Source: VXYL01 sp963665195 (GTDB lineage: Bacteria > Pseudomonadota > Gammaproteobacteria > Pseudomonadales > Azotimanducaceae). From it: a stretch of DNA of 64,000 nt. A program made the translations under genes and the position numbers. This document shows, piece by piece, positions 51,659 to 61,527 of the stretch (position 1 is the stretch's first letter; each line of letters starts with the position of its first letter). The stretch covers positions 310,001-374,000 of the forward strand of contig OY762070.1 in NCBI GenBank assembly GCA_963665195.1. The letters are read 5' to 3'. The notes beneath the pieces were generated by a model. The model did no database searches. It was not told the origin of the DNA and was given only the letters and a program-made list of their open reading frames with translations.

Positions 51659-51877
51659 ATGGTTGAAGTGAAGATGACCCTGCCGGAAAGCGCGGTCAAG
51701 GACGCAGAGGAACTCACCGAGGCGTTCCACATGAAGAGCAAGGCGGTGACCGTCGAGACCGCGTTGGGTCTCACCCACAAGATCGCCGACCTCGCCGGGC
51801 CGAAAGGCAGCCTCATCGTGAGGGACGGGAATGGCAAGGGGTTCGAGATCGATCTCCGGCCCCTGTTCGCCTCCTAG
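51659..51877 (+). CDS. Small antitoxin-like protein
   Basis: 72 aa. AAGGA sits 8 bases before the ATG. VEVKMTLPESAVKDAEELTE then KSKAVTVETALGLTHKIADL has a strand-helix-helix look, like VapB-type antitoxins. The end (SLIVRDGNGKGFEIDL) is beta-like. It lies between the two drmB remnants and 10 bases before a small membrane-protein gene. Family not certain. Confidence 0.5.
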   Translation: MVEVKMTLPESAVKDAEELTEAFHMKSKAVTVETALGLTHKIADLAGPKGSLIVRDGNGKGFEIDLRPLFAS

Positions 51878-51887
51878 CACCGGGGGT

Positions 51888-52223
51888 ATGGCCATCCAGG
51901 ATTGGGACAGCGCAAGCGCTCCCGATGGCAAGTCATCCGTCCTGACAGAACTCGAAGCGCGGAACCTTTGGAGGCGCGACCGTCACGACGCAGTCATGAG
52001 TTGGATCGGGCTGGCGGTACGCATTCTGGGCGGCGCTGCATTGGTCCTGTTCCTCGTCTTCGCACTTGTTTGCTTCGCGGCATGGGCATCCCACATCCTC
52101 ATGTACAAGGTATGGCTCTCGGCGGAGCAACTGACCGCCGCAAAGACCGTGTGCGTCAGCGCCCTTACCATGTTGCTGGCGCCCTTGGTGGCCCCTGCGC
52201 TCTTCGGAAAGAAGGACGCCTGA
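51888..52223 (+). CDS. Small two-TM protein
   Basis: 111 aa. N-terminal ~45 residues soluble (DGKSSVLTELEARNLWRRD), then VRILGGAALVLFLVFALVCF and ALTMLLAPLVAPALFG as membrane helices. Ends GKKDA. Likely an operon with the preceding gene. No family recognised; a membrane effector of a small conflict pair is a guess. Confidence 0.5.
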   Translation: MAIQDWDSASAPDGKSSVLTELEARNLWRRDRHDAVMSWIGLAVRILGGAALVLFLVFALVCFAAWASHILMYKVWLSAEQLTAAKTVCVSALTMLLAPLVAPALFGKKDA

Positions 52224-52299
52224 CCGCGTACAAGGCTTCAAGTCGCGGCGGAGCACACATGGCTGCCCAGCGGCTGCCCGTGCGGCGGTCGGGTCGCTA

Positions 52300-52929
52300 C
52301 TCGGACGCCGGACACCTGCTCCAGGGTAGCCGAGGCGCGCACGGCTGCGGCTACGCCCTGTGCTTGCGGTGCGGCAGGACGGCATCGGAGACGGGCCCCA
52401 CTGACGAAACGGCTGAACCGAACGTCGTGGGGCTGGCTACCTGCGGCTGCGCGGCGGCATGAACCGGGGCGGGGTAGCCGTCGGCGACGCAAGGGTTCAC
52501 GATCCAGCGCAGCCTGTCGCTCGGTGGATGCCACCACAACGGATGTTTTCGAACTGCAGATCGAGGAGCTCGCGGACGAAGTGACGATGATGTCCATCGC
52601 CACCGGCCAGCGCACCGCCTTCTGCCGGTCGATGGGCATTCAGGAGAACGAGGTGGGCGCGACCGTGCCCCAAGCGCAGGCGGAGGACGGCAGCTTGTGC
52701 CAGTCATGTTCCTCTACGACATGGCGGACGGCGCCAATGGCTACGTCGCCTCGCTTGGCGAGCACATCGCGGCGGCGCTCAAGGGGGCCGTGGATTTCTG
52801 CACTGCCACAAGGAGTGCGACGCAGCCTCCGATGCCTGCCTGCTGACCTGCGGCAGCCAGTACGAGGCAGAGCGCTTGTATCGGCACCGGGCGCTTGAGT
52901 TCGCGGCAGCTTGGTCGGCTTTCGCCTGA
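52300..52929 (+). pseudogene. drmB: drmB (DISARM, DUF1998) C-terminal remnant, copy 2
   Basis: GCGYALCLRCGR, GPTDETAEPN, then after frame changes LRLRGGMN, DVFELQIEELADEVTMMSIA, GIQENEVGA, MFLYDMADGANGYVASLGEH, and CHKECDAASDACLLTCGSQY with RHRALEFAAAW. At least three frame breaks. It is clearly related to copy 1 along its whole length but differs enough to be a separate decay product or an old duplication. Confidence 0.65.
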
Positions 52930-53087
52930 TCGACGAGCGCGGGTGGGCGCATTGGAGCCGGACGGGCTGGCTGCGGGTGCCGCTCCCCGCTGTTCGCGGA
53001 CGTCCGGGCGCCCGGCGGTACGTCGACTTGCACATCCGTCCGGCAGTACCCATGCTGCATGTATGACTCGTTTGGCAGGTCAGCCCG

Positions 53088-53312
53088 ATGTTCGACCCGA
53101 TGCAAATCTCTAAGGAAATCGACGCGCTCGTCGCCGAGCTTGAGACCTCCACCGACGGCGTTGGCGACTCTCTGGTTCATCTCAAGGAGTCCGCAACGGC
53201 CAATGCGGTGATCGCCGTAGACTCCGTCGGCGTCCTCGCGGACTCAGTCGAGCACCTCCGCGAGTCCATCGCCGCTCCCTCCCCGGGGCTTCGATCTGCC
53301 GCCGGTACCTGA
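53088..53312 (+). CDS. Small helical protein
   Basis: 74 aa: MQISKEIDALVAELETSTDG, then repeated LVHLKESATANAVIAVDSVG and VEHLRESIAAP. Amphipathic, no TM helix. The next gene starts 3 bases after its stop, so the two form an operon. Not recognised. Confidence 0.5.
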   Translation: MFDPMQISKEIDALVAELETSTDGVGDSLVHLKESATANAVIAVDSVGVLADSVEHLRESIAAPSPGLRSAAGT

Positions 53313-53315
53313 CCC

Positions 53316-53675
53316 GTGTCCGATCCCGAAGTCGAACTCGGCCGGATCGCCGAGCGCCTAAAGGCGCTCGTCGACAAGAACGAGGACATCAAGACGACCG
53401 CTCAGCAGGCGCTCGACGCGTCCAATGCTGCTACGAGCGACATCCGAGAGGCCACCACCAGGCTGGACGGCGAGATCAGGCGCCTCAACGACGCCATCAA
53501 TGCCCAGAAGGACACCATCCGCGCCGAAGTCTGGAAGGACCTCTACGGTTCTGTCTGGAAGCCAATCGCTATCGTTGCGGTCATCGTCGGTCTCCTAGGC
53601 GCGGGCGCTAACAGCCTGACCACCTACTTGCTTGCCGGCGCAGACTCGCAGCCCCCGACCGGGCAGGCGCCGTAG
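53316..53675 (+). CDS. Coiled-coil protein with a C-terminal membrane anchor
   Basis: 119 aa from GTG, 3 bases after the preceding gene. Residues 1-75 are heptad-rich (LGRIAERLKALVDKNEDIKT, IREATTRLDGEIRRLNDAI). Then PIAIVAVIVGLLGAGANSLT is a TM helix. Size and plan resemble phage haemolysin/holin-like XhlA proteins and also small membrane effectors of conflict systems. Neither can be proved here. Confidence 0.55.
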   Translation: MSDPEVELGRIAERLKALVDKNEDIKTTAQQALDASNAATSDIREATTRLDGEIRRLNDAINAQKDTIRAEVWKDLYGSVWKPIAIVAVIVGLLGAGANSLTTYLLAGADSQPPTGQAP

Positions 53676-53958
53676 CTGTCGTCAAGCCCGCCAACAGGGT
53701 GGGCTTTACGCGCAAACGCCGTCGTGGGTTCGCGATGTGAAGCCATCTGGATTGGTGGACGGCCGCGACGCCCGGTGCCGTCGCCGCACTGTCAAGGGCG
53801 CTTGGATGGATCGTCGACGACCGGGGCGCGGGCCTGCTCGCGGCGGGTGGATGACGACGGAAGGCGGGCAACGCGCCGGCGCCGCGCCGAAGGCGCGGCC
53901 CGCCCGGCTCCGTCGGGCTGCACCATCTACACTCACGCTGACGACGGAGGCGACTACG

Positions 53959-54285
53959 GTGCTGGATCTGGTCCTGACCATGTTGGCGACGGCATTCTCG
54001 GCGGTAGCGGCATTCGGCGTGCTGCACGGATTGCGAGAGTCGGCGAGGGCGCAGTTCGATGCCGCCTTCGAGAAGCACGCGAGGACTGGACTGAGCCATG
54101 CGGAAATCGACCGGCTCTGCGCGCGCGCCCATTGGTGGCTCGGACCGACGTGGCTGGCGAATCAGTTCTTCGCCGCCGCCTGCACGTACCGTGGATTCGC
54201 GGACGAACAGCGTATGCGCGACGCGGAGGTGCGGAAAATGGGCGACTGGCGAAGAACCCTTGGACCCAGCACATCGGCGTCGTGA
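53959..54285 (+). CDS. Small protein with an N-terminal TM helix
   Basis: 108 aa from GTG 53959. VLDLVLTMLATAFSAVAAFG is a membrane helix; the remainder is soluble (ARAQFDAAFEKHARTGLSH, then AHWWLGPTWLANQFFAAACT). The next gene begins one base after its stop. Not recognised. Confidence 0.45.
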   Translation: MLDLVLTMLATAFSAVAAFGVLHGLRESARAQFDAAFEKHARTGLSHAEIDRLCARAHWWLGPTWLANQFFAAACTYRGFADEQRMRDAEVRKMGDWRRTLGPSTSAS

Positions 54286-54286
54286 T

Positions 54287-54832
54287 GTGTCGGCGGAAGA
54301 CGACGCGATGCTCTGGCGGCGCGGGCGTGATTTGCTGCGGCGAGTACTGCGCCGACGCAAGCGCCCACTGACTCTCGACTTCGAGTGGCTGGGGGTCTAT
54401 GCGCCCCTGGCGGGGTTCGATTGGCGAGCGACCACGATTGCAGAGGACACGGTCATCGAGGGCCAGTCGTTGCGGCATGCGGTGCTCGGAGATGTGCGAA
54501 ATACCACCTTCGTCGGCTGCGACCTGACGGACTGCCGGGTGGCGGGCGTGCTGCACTGCCGCGGGGTGTCATTCCGTGCCTGCCGAGTCCCAGACGACTT
54601 CTGGGAGGACGTGGGGGAGTACAGCGCCGACTGGTACGACATGTCGCTCGTCGATGGCGAACCGCCCGCAGACTCAGTGTTCGCTGAAGTGATGCCGACC
54701 GAGCGCCGGACGTATGCTACGGCGCACTCGGTGCCGCCGACGCATAGCGCCGTGATGCGTCAGCGGCGGGCGGTGGCGAGGGAGTTGCGTCGCCGGAGAG
54801 GCACCGACAACGGTGCGATCGCAGACCGATGA
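54287..54832 (+). CDS. Pentapeptide-repeat-like protein
   Basis: 181 aa from GTG 54287, one base after the preceding stop. Central part VIEGQSLRHAVLGDVRNTTF then VGCDLTDCRVAGVLHCRGVS has the A(D/N)LxN-like periodicity of pentapeptide-repeat proteins. N-terminus basic (LWRRGRDLLRRVLRRRKRP), acidic region after it (DDFWEDVGEYSADWYDM). Possibly the sensor or immunity half of the pair. Confidence 0.5.
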   Translation: MSAEDDAMLWRRGRDLLRRVLRRRKRPLTLDFEWLGVYAPLAGFDWRATTIAEDTVIEGQSLRHAVLGDVRNTTFVGCDLTDCRVAGVLHCRGVSFRACRVPDDFWEDVGEYSADWYDMSLVDGEPPADSVFAEVMPTERRTYATAHSVPPTHSAVMRQRRAVARELRRRRGTDNGAIADR

Positions 54833-55061
54833 TCGCGGGCTAGTCCAGTCGTACATCCCCAGATCAAGATCGCCCCTCAGTGCCAGGACCTAGGTCGGCG
54901 AACGAGCCGACGACGAATCGGTCGAACCAGCGTAGATCGGCTGTTCCGCTTTGGTCGACTAGCACCTGCCGTCGCAAGAGGACCGGGGTCTCCCGTGTTG
55001 GCAGAACGACCAGCCGTCCCGCCACTTGCGTGGACGAGTGTGGTGGCCGGTGCAAAATCAG

Positions 55062-55427
55062 CTAGTGCGGCCAAAAGCGCTCGTAGCCCGCTTGCGTCAA
55101 CGAGCCATCTCCAGTCCAACCTTGCTCGTCGCACCGTTGCATGGCATCTCCGCCCTCCGCGTTCGTCCAACCTAGCCGTTGGAACAGCAGGATCAACGCG
55201 GCTACTCGCGGCAGTGCGTGGCCCGGTCGCATAGTACGGTCTCTCGTAGCCAAGGCCAGCATAAACTCGTGGGCTCGCCTGTCTTCGGCGGCTCTCCGCC
55301 ACCCCCCATGGGCATCCCGTCTTTGAGTTTCACCGCCAACTCCTACTCCGGTAGAATCAACCAACGGACCATACAACATCAGGGCGTACCGGCGTAGCGC
55401 GTCAATCAGATGAGAAATCCGGGACAA
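55062..55427 (-). CDS. Possible small gene, unrecognised
   Basis: 121 codons from TTG: LIDALRRYALMLYGPLVDST, ALPRVAALILLFQRLGWTNA, then GDGSLTQAGYERFWPH. The composition is protein-like, but start and ribosome site are poor. Surrounding 54833-55640 otherwise holds no gene I can support. Confidence 0.25.
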   Translation of the reverse strand: MSRISHLIDALRRYALMLYGPLVDSTGVGVGGETQRRDAHGGWRRAAEDRRAHEFMLALATRDRTMRPGHALPRVAALILLFQRLGWTNAEGGDAMQRCDEQGWTGDGSLTQAGYERFWPH

Positions 55428-55654
55428 TCAGGATGAGAAGGTGCGGCCGAGTGGGCCCGGCCGGAAGCGGAGCGGCGAGCCTGGCAATGGGCACATCGGA
55501 CGGGGCTGCGGCGGCGCACTCCATGGTCACTGTGTTCGCCCCTGCACCGTGGCTGGAGGGAATCGACAGTCGCGGGGCACATCGGTGTTCGCGGGCGCGG
55601 CCCGCTCGGTGGCCCCGCCGCGCGGCTTGCGTCGCGGCGACGGGCCCGGCCGCG

Positions 55655-55905
55655 GTAGCTCGACGTTGAGTTCGAAGATGGTGGCGTGGTGGACCGGGGG
55701 CGACTGCGGCGAGGGTCATGGCCTAGTCGGGGAAGATGACCAGCACCAGCGACGCCCATGGCCCGAGCTGATGGGTTCGAACGGTGCGCTGGTTTCGGCC
55801 TGGTCTTTGGGGACGTAGGCGACGGCGTCGAGGATGAGAGGCGGTATTTGTCTAGCTTGCGGAGGGCGGACTCGATACCCAGTTCGCGGCGGGCAACCTG
55901 CCGCC
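55655..55905 (-). pseudogene. istB: istB remnant (IS21-family helper ATPase)
   Basis: Read across frames on the minus strand: RRELGIESALRKLDKY, LILDAVAYVPKDQAETSAPF (the Walker B and sensor region of IstB, normally LLILDDxxYVxKDQAETS), MTLAAVAP, and VHHATIFELNVEL near the C-terminus. Several frameshifts; the Walker A part and istA are missing. An old IS21-type insertion. Confidence 0.65.
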
Positions 55906-56271
55906 GATGGGCAGGTCGCCCCTTGAGACCCCCAGCGCCATATGAGTGCCGGGGCCATCCCTCCCACATGGTTCCGCAACAAACATGCGGCGTGTGTGTC
56001 GACTGATGGACGGCCATATGTAGTCTTTAGTTGCGGGAAAACGGAGATTGACAGTTTCCGGTTGCACCAAGCGTGGCTGCGCGCCAATGGTGACAGACGT
56101 CATTATCAGATTGTGATGGATTGCCCATTGCGGGCTAATAGTACACGAAGCTATGTTCGTGGACGAGGTTCGCAAGCGGGGAGACCGCGAGCGGCCCACG
56201 GGTGTTGGCCGCCGGCACTGTCAGCAAGTGGCGCGCGGGGACGAGGCACTGGTTACTACACGGAGGAGTTG

Positions 56272-57141
56272 ATGGCAGCAGAACTAACCGGCGGCGCAGG
56301 TCTGCAATGGCCTGACGTGCCGATGCAACCCTTCAGAACGACCTATTGTCCTGCGAACGCACTGTGGATGGCACGGCTGTCGAAGGCGGTGTATGCCGGC
56401 TCGAGTGGTGCGCCACCGGACGAGGACGCCATACTCCAACACTTGAAGCAGCATGATGGGGGTTTCACTTCCGTGTGTGGCTTCGACGCACGGAGTTCGC
56501 AAGCCTGTGTCGTGGTACATCGCGAGTTTGTCGTCGCCGTGTTTCGCGGTACGGATGAGGCGGCCGACTGGCTGGACAACCTGAATGTCGTGCGTGTGCC
56601 CGGGCCGTTCGGCGAAGTACATGCGGGCTTCCACGGCGCCTTGATGGACGTTTGGCCGGACATGCGCCGAGCGATCAGGAACGTACGCAATGCTGACTCA
56701 GTGCGGCGTCCGCTCTGGCTCACAGGCCACAGCTTGGGCGGAGCGCTAGCTACGTTGGCCGCGTCGCGTCTGGTCGATGACGACGAACCGTTCTTCGGCG
56801 TATACACGTATGGTGCGCCACGTTGCGGTGACAAAGAGTTCGCTCGCGTCTATCGGATCGAAGCCGGGTCCCGGACGTACCGCTTCCAAAACAACAATGA
56901 CGTCGTGTCCCGAGTACCGGCACGAGTGATGGGCTACCGGCACGTCGGTAAGCTCGTCTACATCACGGAAGAGGGGCAACTTGTGACGGACATTGGTCGA
57001 TGGTATCGGTTCCTTGACCAAGTCGCAGGTGTTGTTGACGATGTAGGCAGCAGGGGACTTGATTCCATCAAGGACCATCGAGCGAAGAAATACGTGAAGG
57101 CGATCGTGCGATGGGGTGATCGAGTTCCAGACGAGCACTAG
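56272..57141 (+). CDS. Class 3 lipase (alpha/beta hydrolase)
   Basis: 289 aa. GGAGGA lies 5 bases before the ATG at 56272. Oxyanion segment VVAVFRGTDEAADWLDNL; nucleophile elbow GHSLGG with Ser154; YTYGAPRCGD; acid residue region FQNNNDVVSRVPAR; and the His in GYRHVGKLVYI. No signal peptide is visible. Fungal-lipase-like class 3 enzymes hydrolyse triglycerides or phospholipids. In accessory islands such lipases can be toxic effectors, but there is no immunity gene next to it. Confidence 0.85.
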   Translation: MAAELTGGAGLQWPDVPMQPFRTTYCPANALWMARLSKAVYAGSSGAPPDEDAILQHLKQHDGGFTSVCGFDARSSQACVVVHREFVVAVFRGTDEAADWLDNLNVVRVPGPFGEVHAGFHGALMDVWPDMRRAIRNVRNADSVRRPLWLTGHSLGGALATLAASRLVDDDEPFFGVYTYGAPRCGDKEFARVYRIEAGSRTYRFQNNNDVVSRVPARVMGYRHVGKLVYITEEGQLVTDIGRWYRFLDQVAGVVDDVGSRGLDSIKDHRAKKYVKAIVRWGDRVPDEH

Positions 57142-58125
57142 CTCGCGATTCCTGGCGCCGAGGGTTAGCCAAACGCCCGTGCTCCTTCACGCAGCTTGGC
57201 GCGTCTGGGTTGATGAGGCGGGCCGGCGCCTCTGCTCCGCCGTGGACTAGGCGGAGGCGACCGGCTGTCCGCCAAGGGAGCCCCATCAGGCAACCAACTA
57301 AGGCGGCAAAGATCCGACATGAAATGGAGCCGCGCCCTCCCCGGCGCCGCCGTCGTCGGTCACTCCAGAACGCTATCCGCCACCAGTTCCGCGGGCACCG
57401 TGCGATCACCTCAAGCGCTCCTTGAGCTCGACGTTCTGCTGCGATGGCCAGCCAAGGGCCGGCCATGCCAGACTCGTCGCTGCAGAGACCGAAAAGGGTC
57501 GACGAGCCGGTAGGTCCGTCGTCGCTGCGGTGTGCTGGTGGCGTGCAGATGCCGGATGAGGAGGGCGCATCATCTCAACGCGACGAAGGTGATCTGCTTC
57601 GGGTCGGGGCTGAACGGGCTGGCTCGGATGCTGAGGAGCGCGAACTGGCGAAGGTGCGAAAGATGCGCTACATCACTGTAAGCGGGGGTGGCAGAGATCC
57701 GGCTCAGGCTGCGCCGGGCGAACGTGATGGCGCAGGTCGAGTACGTCAAGCCGTATTGGCAGTAGAACACTATTGGGAGGCAGCTGCGGCAAGACTCGCA
57801 CGGCATCGGTGTAGCCATGGGTCTCACGACCGGCCGTGTCTGCTCGATGAGCCGAACACCGAGCGGGGTGGCGGTCGCGGGCCCGGTGGCGTTGTGCTGG
57901 TCGGTCTAGGCGGCGCTGGGTGCGGCACCGACGGCAGCATGGAGGATTGAGACTGTGGCGAGAAGATTCGGGAGCACTGGTGCGACATGGTCGCGGTCCT
58001 GTCGGCGCAGGACGGCAAGCGCAACATCTGGGGACGACGCGGATGGTGCCATCGTCGGGTGCGGATCAACGAATCGCAGCCGCGCACTCTGGGAGCGTGT
58101 GGACCTCTCCAGTCGCCACCTTCTG
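57142..58125. other. 984-bp region without a supported gene
   Basis: Open frames on both strands are short and show no recognisable family. The upstream part is rich in Arg/Pro-coding shadows typical of non-coding GC-rich DNA. It probably holds more decayed accessory DNA between the lipase and the ATPase-nuclease gene. Confidence 0.5.
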
Positions 58126-59872
58126 TCACGGTTGGCGACCTGCCTTGCCCTCGCGCCGATGCCTGCGCTTGGCCCTCCGTTCATTGCGCTTTTGCTTGGC
58201 ACTTGACGAGTTACTTTGGCCCACGACGTACAGGCGGGCATAACTGTCCAGTATCGAGTGAATCGAGTTGTCAACCGCGTCGTGTTTCTGGGGGCTTTCG
58301 AGGCGACGTAGCTGCTTCTTCAAGAACTCGGCGGTAATCTTGACGGGCAGGACGTCGTGCTGACTGTACATGTCACGTACCCACTCCACATCGCGGCCCT
58401 TCCGTAGCTCAATAGTACCAAGTCGCGTGACGAAAAAACCAACTCTCCCATAGTCACCACCCAGATAAGACAGCATCTGTTGGTAGTCGGCGCTCTTCAG
58501 TTGCCCGACGTTTTTGACCTCGAAGATCACCTGTCGCGTTCCGTAGTCCTCCCGGATCCGGCGCCATGCCCCGTCTTCTGCGAGGTTAGTGGCGACAATG
58601 TCTCGGCGTAGGCGCGCCGTCCTGTTGGGCCTAAGCTGGACGTTACGCAACCCTTTTGCAAAGCAGATCCGAATCGCGTCCGCGCACCAATCTTCAAATG
58701 CGGCAGAACCTTCGCCACCCTCAGGAACATCGTCCAAGCGGGCAAGGATGTGGCGGATTCTTGACTTTCTGATCTCGGGGGTTTCCGAAGCGATTCGGAT
58801 ATCGTACTCGTCATATATTTCTTGCGCGTCACATGCCTCAGAGCCCGGGTCATCCTCCACGTTTAGGGCCATCCAGTAGCAGGGATGCACGAGGATCCTA
58901 CCCGACTCGCCAATGTCCTGACTGGGAGCTCGCCCGTCGTGGCAGAACACATAGGAGCCTGAGCCAGCGTCGCGCACACCGATAAAACCGACGCTATACA
59001 GTCCCTTTAGAATGTCCACAGGCCCAGACAGAATGTCGAACTCCTGCTGGACCTCAGTTTGCTTGGAACCTTGAGCCAGGGTTGTCGACAGCAGGTCGTG
59101 CGCGTCCTTGGCTGCGATAGAGGGCGGACCACCGCCAAACGCGGCAGTGTACGCAGGCAGGCCGGCCAGGATGTCGCCGTATTCCTTTTTCAGATCGTCT
59201 AGGCGACTAATGGATATGCGTCGTGCAGCCTCTTGGATGTCGTGCCGCACAAGTCGCATGCGTGTCGGATGTCGTCTGGCGGACAAAAAAATGGAGTCAT
59301 TTAGGAGGGCTAGTAGGTCACGGGGCCGGTACAAGGTGTGTTGTAGGCACCGCTTGAAGCCCGCGACTCCGCCCATTTCGGTACTGACGCATGCGTCCCA
59401 TATCTTGCGGTTGGCCTCAGGCGCAAGTCCAAAGGCGATGCGAAATCTCCTAGTTGCAAATGCAAACAAAGACTCAACGTCCCAGTGCATCCGAAGTACG
59501 GTGGGCTCGATGTGCTTGGAGTAATCCTGATCGTTCTGTTGGACGGCGCGAAGGATGTTGTCACGGAGGAAGACGACCGGCTTGACGCAGGAGATGCGGG
59601 TCCTTAGGTCTATGGTCGCCTGCAAGAGTCCGTCGACGAGGGCAGTACCCAGGACATCTGGTGCGTAGCCCTCGTCGAGGCCGTCGATCAGGAAAGCCAC
59701 GGATCGCCTCGAATGTTCGGTCGCGTCGCGTAGTGCATCCTCTACATCCTTCAGGCGGAGCGAGTGGGGCAGGTCTCCGATCAGTTGCTCGGCGGAACTG
59801 GCGTTGTTGGTTCGGTCGCTGAGCATTGATCTATACCGCTCGAAAACGTCATGCCCCAAGCTACGCCATGCA
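58126..59872 (-). pseudogene. ATPase-nuclease gene, C-terminal part (separated by an IS element)
   Basis: About 580 codons resuming at roughly CINRVNAWRSLGHDVFERYR. Walker B-like SVAFLIDGLDEGY; IEPTVLRMHWDVESLFAFA; YRPRDLLALLNDSIF, the sensor/winged-helix region of Sll1717-type P-loop ATPases. The C-terminal nuclease-like motif is RRDIVATNLAEDG then QVIFEVKNVGQ, the D and E-x-K of a PD-(D/E)xK fold, followed by a Lys/Arg-rich tail. The Walker A half lies at 61528-61926 beyond the insertion. Apart from the insertion both halves look intact. Confidence 0.75.
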
Positions 59873-61527
59873 TTAACCCTATTGATGCAAAAAAAGAGGC
59901 GACGGATGTTGATGTTCAGGCTAGCGCGGCGAGGTAGGAGGACATCTCCGCTTCCACTTCGGCGTTTGCATTCATCGACAGGACGGGTTTGCGCTGCGGG
60001 CGGAGGAACCGTCCGGCCCGGACGACGAGGCGGCGGCGCATCGTGTGCATCTGCTCGAACGCCCAGAGCGCCGTGCGCTTCGGGGTCGTGCCGCGCTGCG
60101 GCGGCCGGGACGCCATCTGCAGCTCCCGGGTCAGGTTGTGCGCCAGGATGGCGGCGAGGGTGTACAGCCGGTTGCCGGCGAGCTTGCGCGTCGGGACGTA
60201 CTCCATGCGGCACTGCGACTTCAGTTCCGCGAACACGGCCTCCTGCGAGCCGCGCCCGTCGTGGAACGCGACGACGCTTTTCGCCCGCACGCGGCGGTTG
60301 GTCGCCACGACCTTGAACTCGAAGCCGTGGACGTGGGGCGCGAACAGGTCCAGCTGCACCGGTCCCTTGCGCTGCCGGCGGGTTCGCGTCCGGACCACGA
60401 CCAGGCGCCGCCGGCGGCCCCAGCTCTTCGGCTTCCAGGCGGGCTCGAAGAAGTCCCTCGCCCCGTCCATGCGGCGCCAGCGGCGGCGGCCCTCGACGAG
60501 CGACTTCAGTTCCGCGAACCGCTCGAACGGCACCGTCGCCGTGTACTCGACGCCCAGCGCGTCGAGCCGGCCGAGGACGGCCTCGCCGAAGAACGCGCTG
60601 TCCATGCGCGACTCCAGCCGCGCACCCGGCAGCGCGGCGCGGACGTCCGCCAGGCAGCGCTGCATGAAGGCTTCCGCGCCGTTGGAGTCGTGCACGTTGC
60701 CCGGGCGGTGGCGCAGGTCGAACACCTGCCCGGTCTGCGCCACCGTCGCGAACAGCGGATAGTAGCTGCGCTGTCCCTTCCTGCGCTTGTTGAAGCCGAC
60801 GGCCGTGCCTTCCGCGAAGCGCTTCGTGCCGAGCACCGAGCCGTCGAAGTCGAGCGTCATCCGCGCCGGGCCGAGCGCCGCGGCGCGGTCCAGCACCAGC
60901 CGCCGGTTCAGGGCGCGCACGTTGTCCGCGCTGCGCCCGTCGGCCCTGGCCAGCATGCGGCCCATCGTGGAGGCGTCCGGCAGGTGCCGCAGGCCCAGCG
61001 TCCGCCTGACCATTTCGTCGTCCCGGTAGTACCGCGCGTCGCGCAGCTCCCGGAAGCCCATGACCAGATGCACGACCAGCAGCAGCGCCACCGCGTGCGG
61101 CGCGTAGACCGGACTGCCCGGCAGGTGGCGGAAGCAGCCGCGCAAGCGCTCCTTCAGCCCGAGCCGCGCGAACAGCCTCTGGTAGAGCACCAGGCCCGCG
61201 TGCGCCGTCAGCCGCTGGTCCTCGAACCGGATCTCGATGCGATCCGTCGCTTTACCCCGCACGCTCGCCTTGCTACGCTTCATGGCGGCGGCCTCCTTCC
61301 GATGAGTTTTTCGACGAACCGCATCGTAACAGAAGGGGGTCGCCGTCCAACCCCGCTCCTTGCGATTCGACGAACTATCGAAGCGCAAAGACGCCGTGCC
61401 CCGCGAAACCGCGCTCCGCTTGACAACACCTACGGTGTGTCAAACCGGCAACCCGACTACAGCGCGAAACGCACGAAAAACCTGCAATACGACGAATACT
61501 CGCGCCTCAGTATGCCCTTAAGGGGTT
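59873..61527 (-). mobile_element. IS1380-like insertion sequence
   Basis: About 1.65 kb inserted into the ATPase-nuclease gene and carrying one transposase gene. Candidate ends are TTAACCC (59873-59879) and GGGTTAA (61521-61527), giving 1655 bp; an inner pair GAGGCG/CGCCTC (59896 and 61506) is an alternative. I see no target-site duplication, so the exact ends are uncertain by some tens of bases. Confidence 0.7.
59916..61283 (-). CDS. IS1380-family DDE transposase
   Basis: 455 aa from the ATG at 61283 (GGAAGGAGG upstream); an in-frame start at 61388 lacks a ribosome site. Family motifs: RMTLDFDGSVLGTKR (first Asp), KGQRSYYPLFATVAQTGQV, RLESRMDSAFFGEAVL (second Asp), and GSQEAVFAELKSQCRMEYVP (catalytic Glu). 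Length is normal and the frame is intact, so the element could still be active. Confidence 0.85.
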   Translation of the reverse strand: MKRSKASVRGKATDRIEIRFEDQRLTAHAGLVLYQRLFARLGLKERLRGCFRHLPGSPVYAPHAVALLLVVHLVMGFRELRDARYYRDDEMVRRTLGLRHLPDASTMGRMLARADGRSADNVRALNRRLVLDRAAALGPARMTLDFDGSVLGTKRFAEGTAVGFNKRRKGQRSYYPLFATVAQTGQVFDLRHRPGNVHDSNGAEAFMQRCLADVRAALPGARLESRMDSAFFGEAVLGRLDALGVEYTATVPFERFAELKSLVEGRRRWRRMDGARDFFEPAWKPKSWGRRRRLVVVRTRTRRQRKGPVQLDLFAPHVHGFEFKVVATNRRVRAKSVVAFHDGRGSQEAVFAELKSQCRMEYVPTRKLAGNRLYTLAAILAHNLTRELQMASRPPQRGTTPKRTALWAFEQMHTMRRRLVVRAGRFLRPQRKPVLSMNANAEVEAEMSSYLAALA

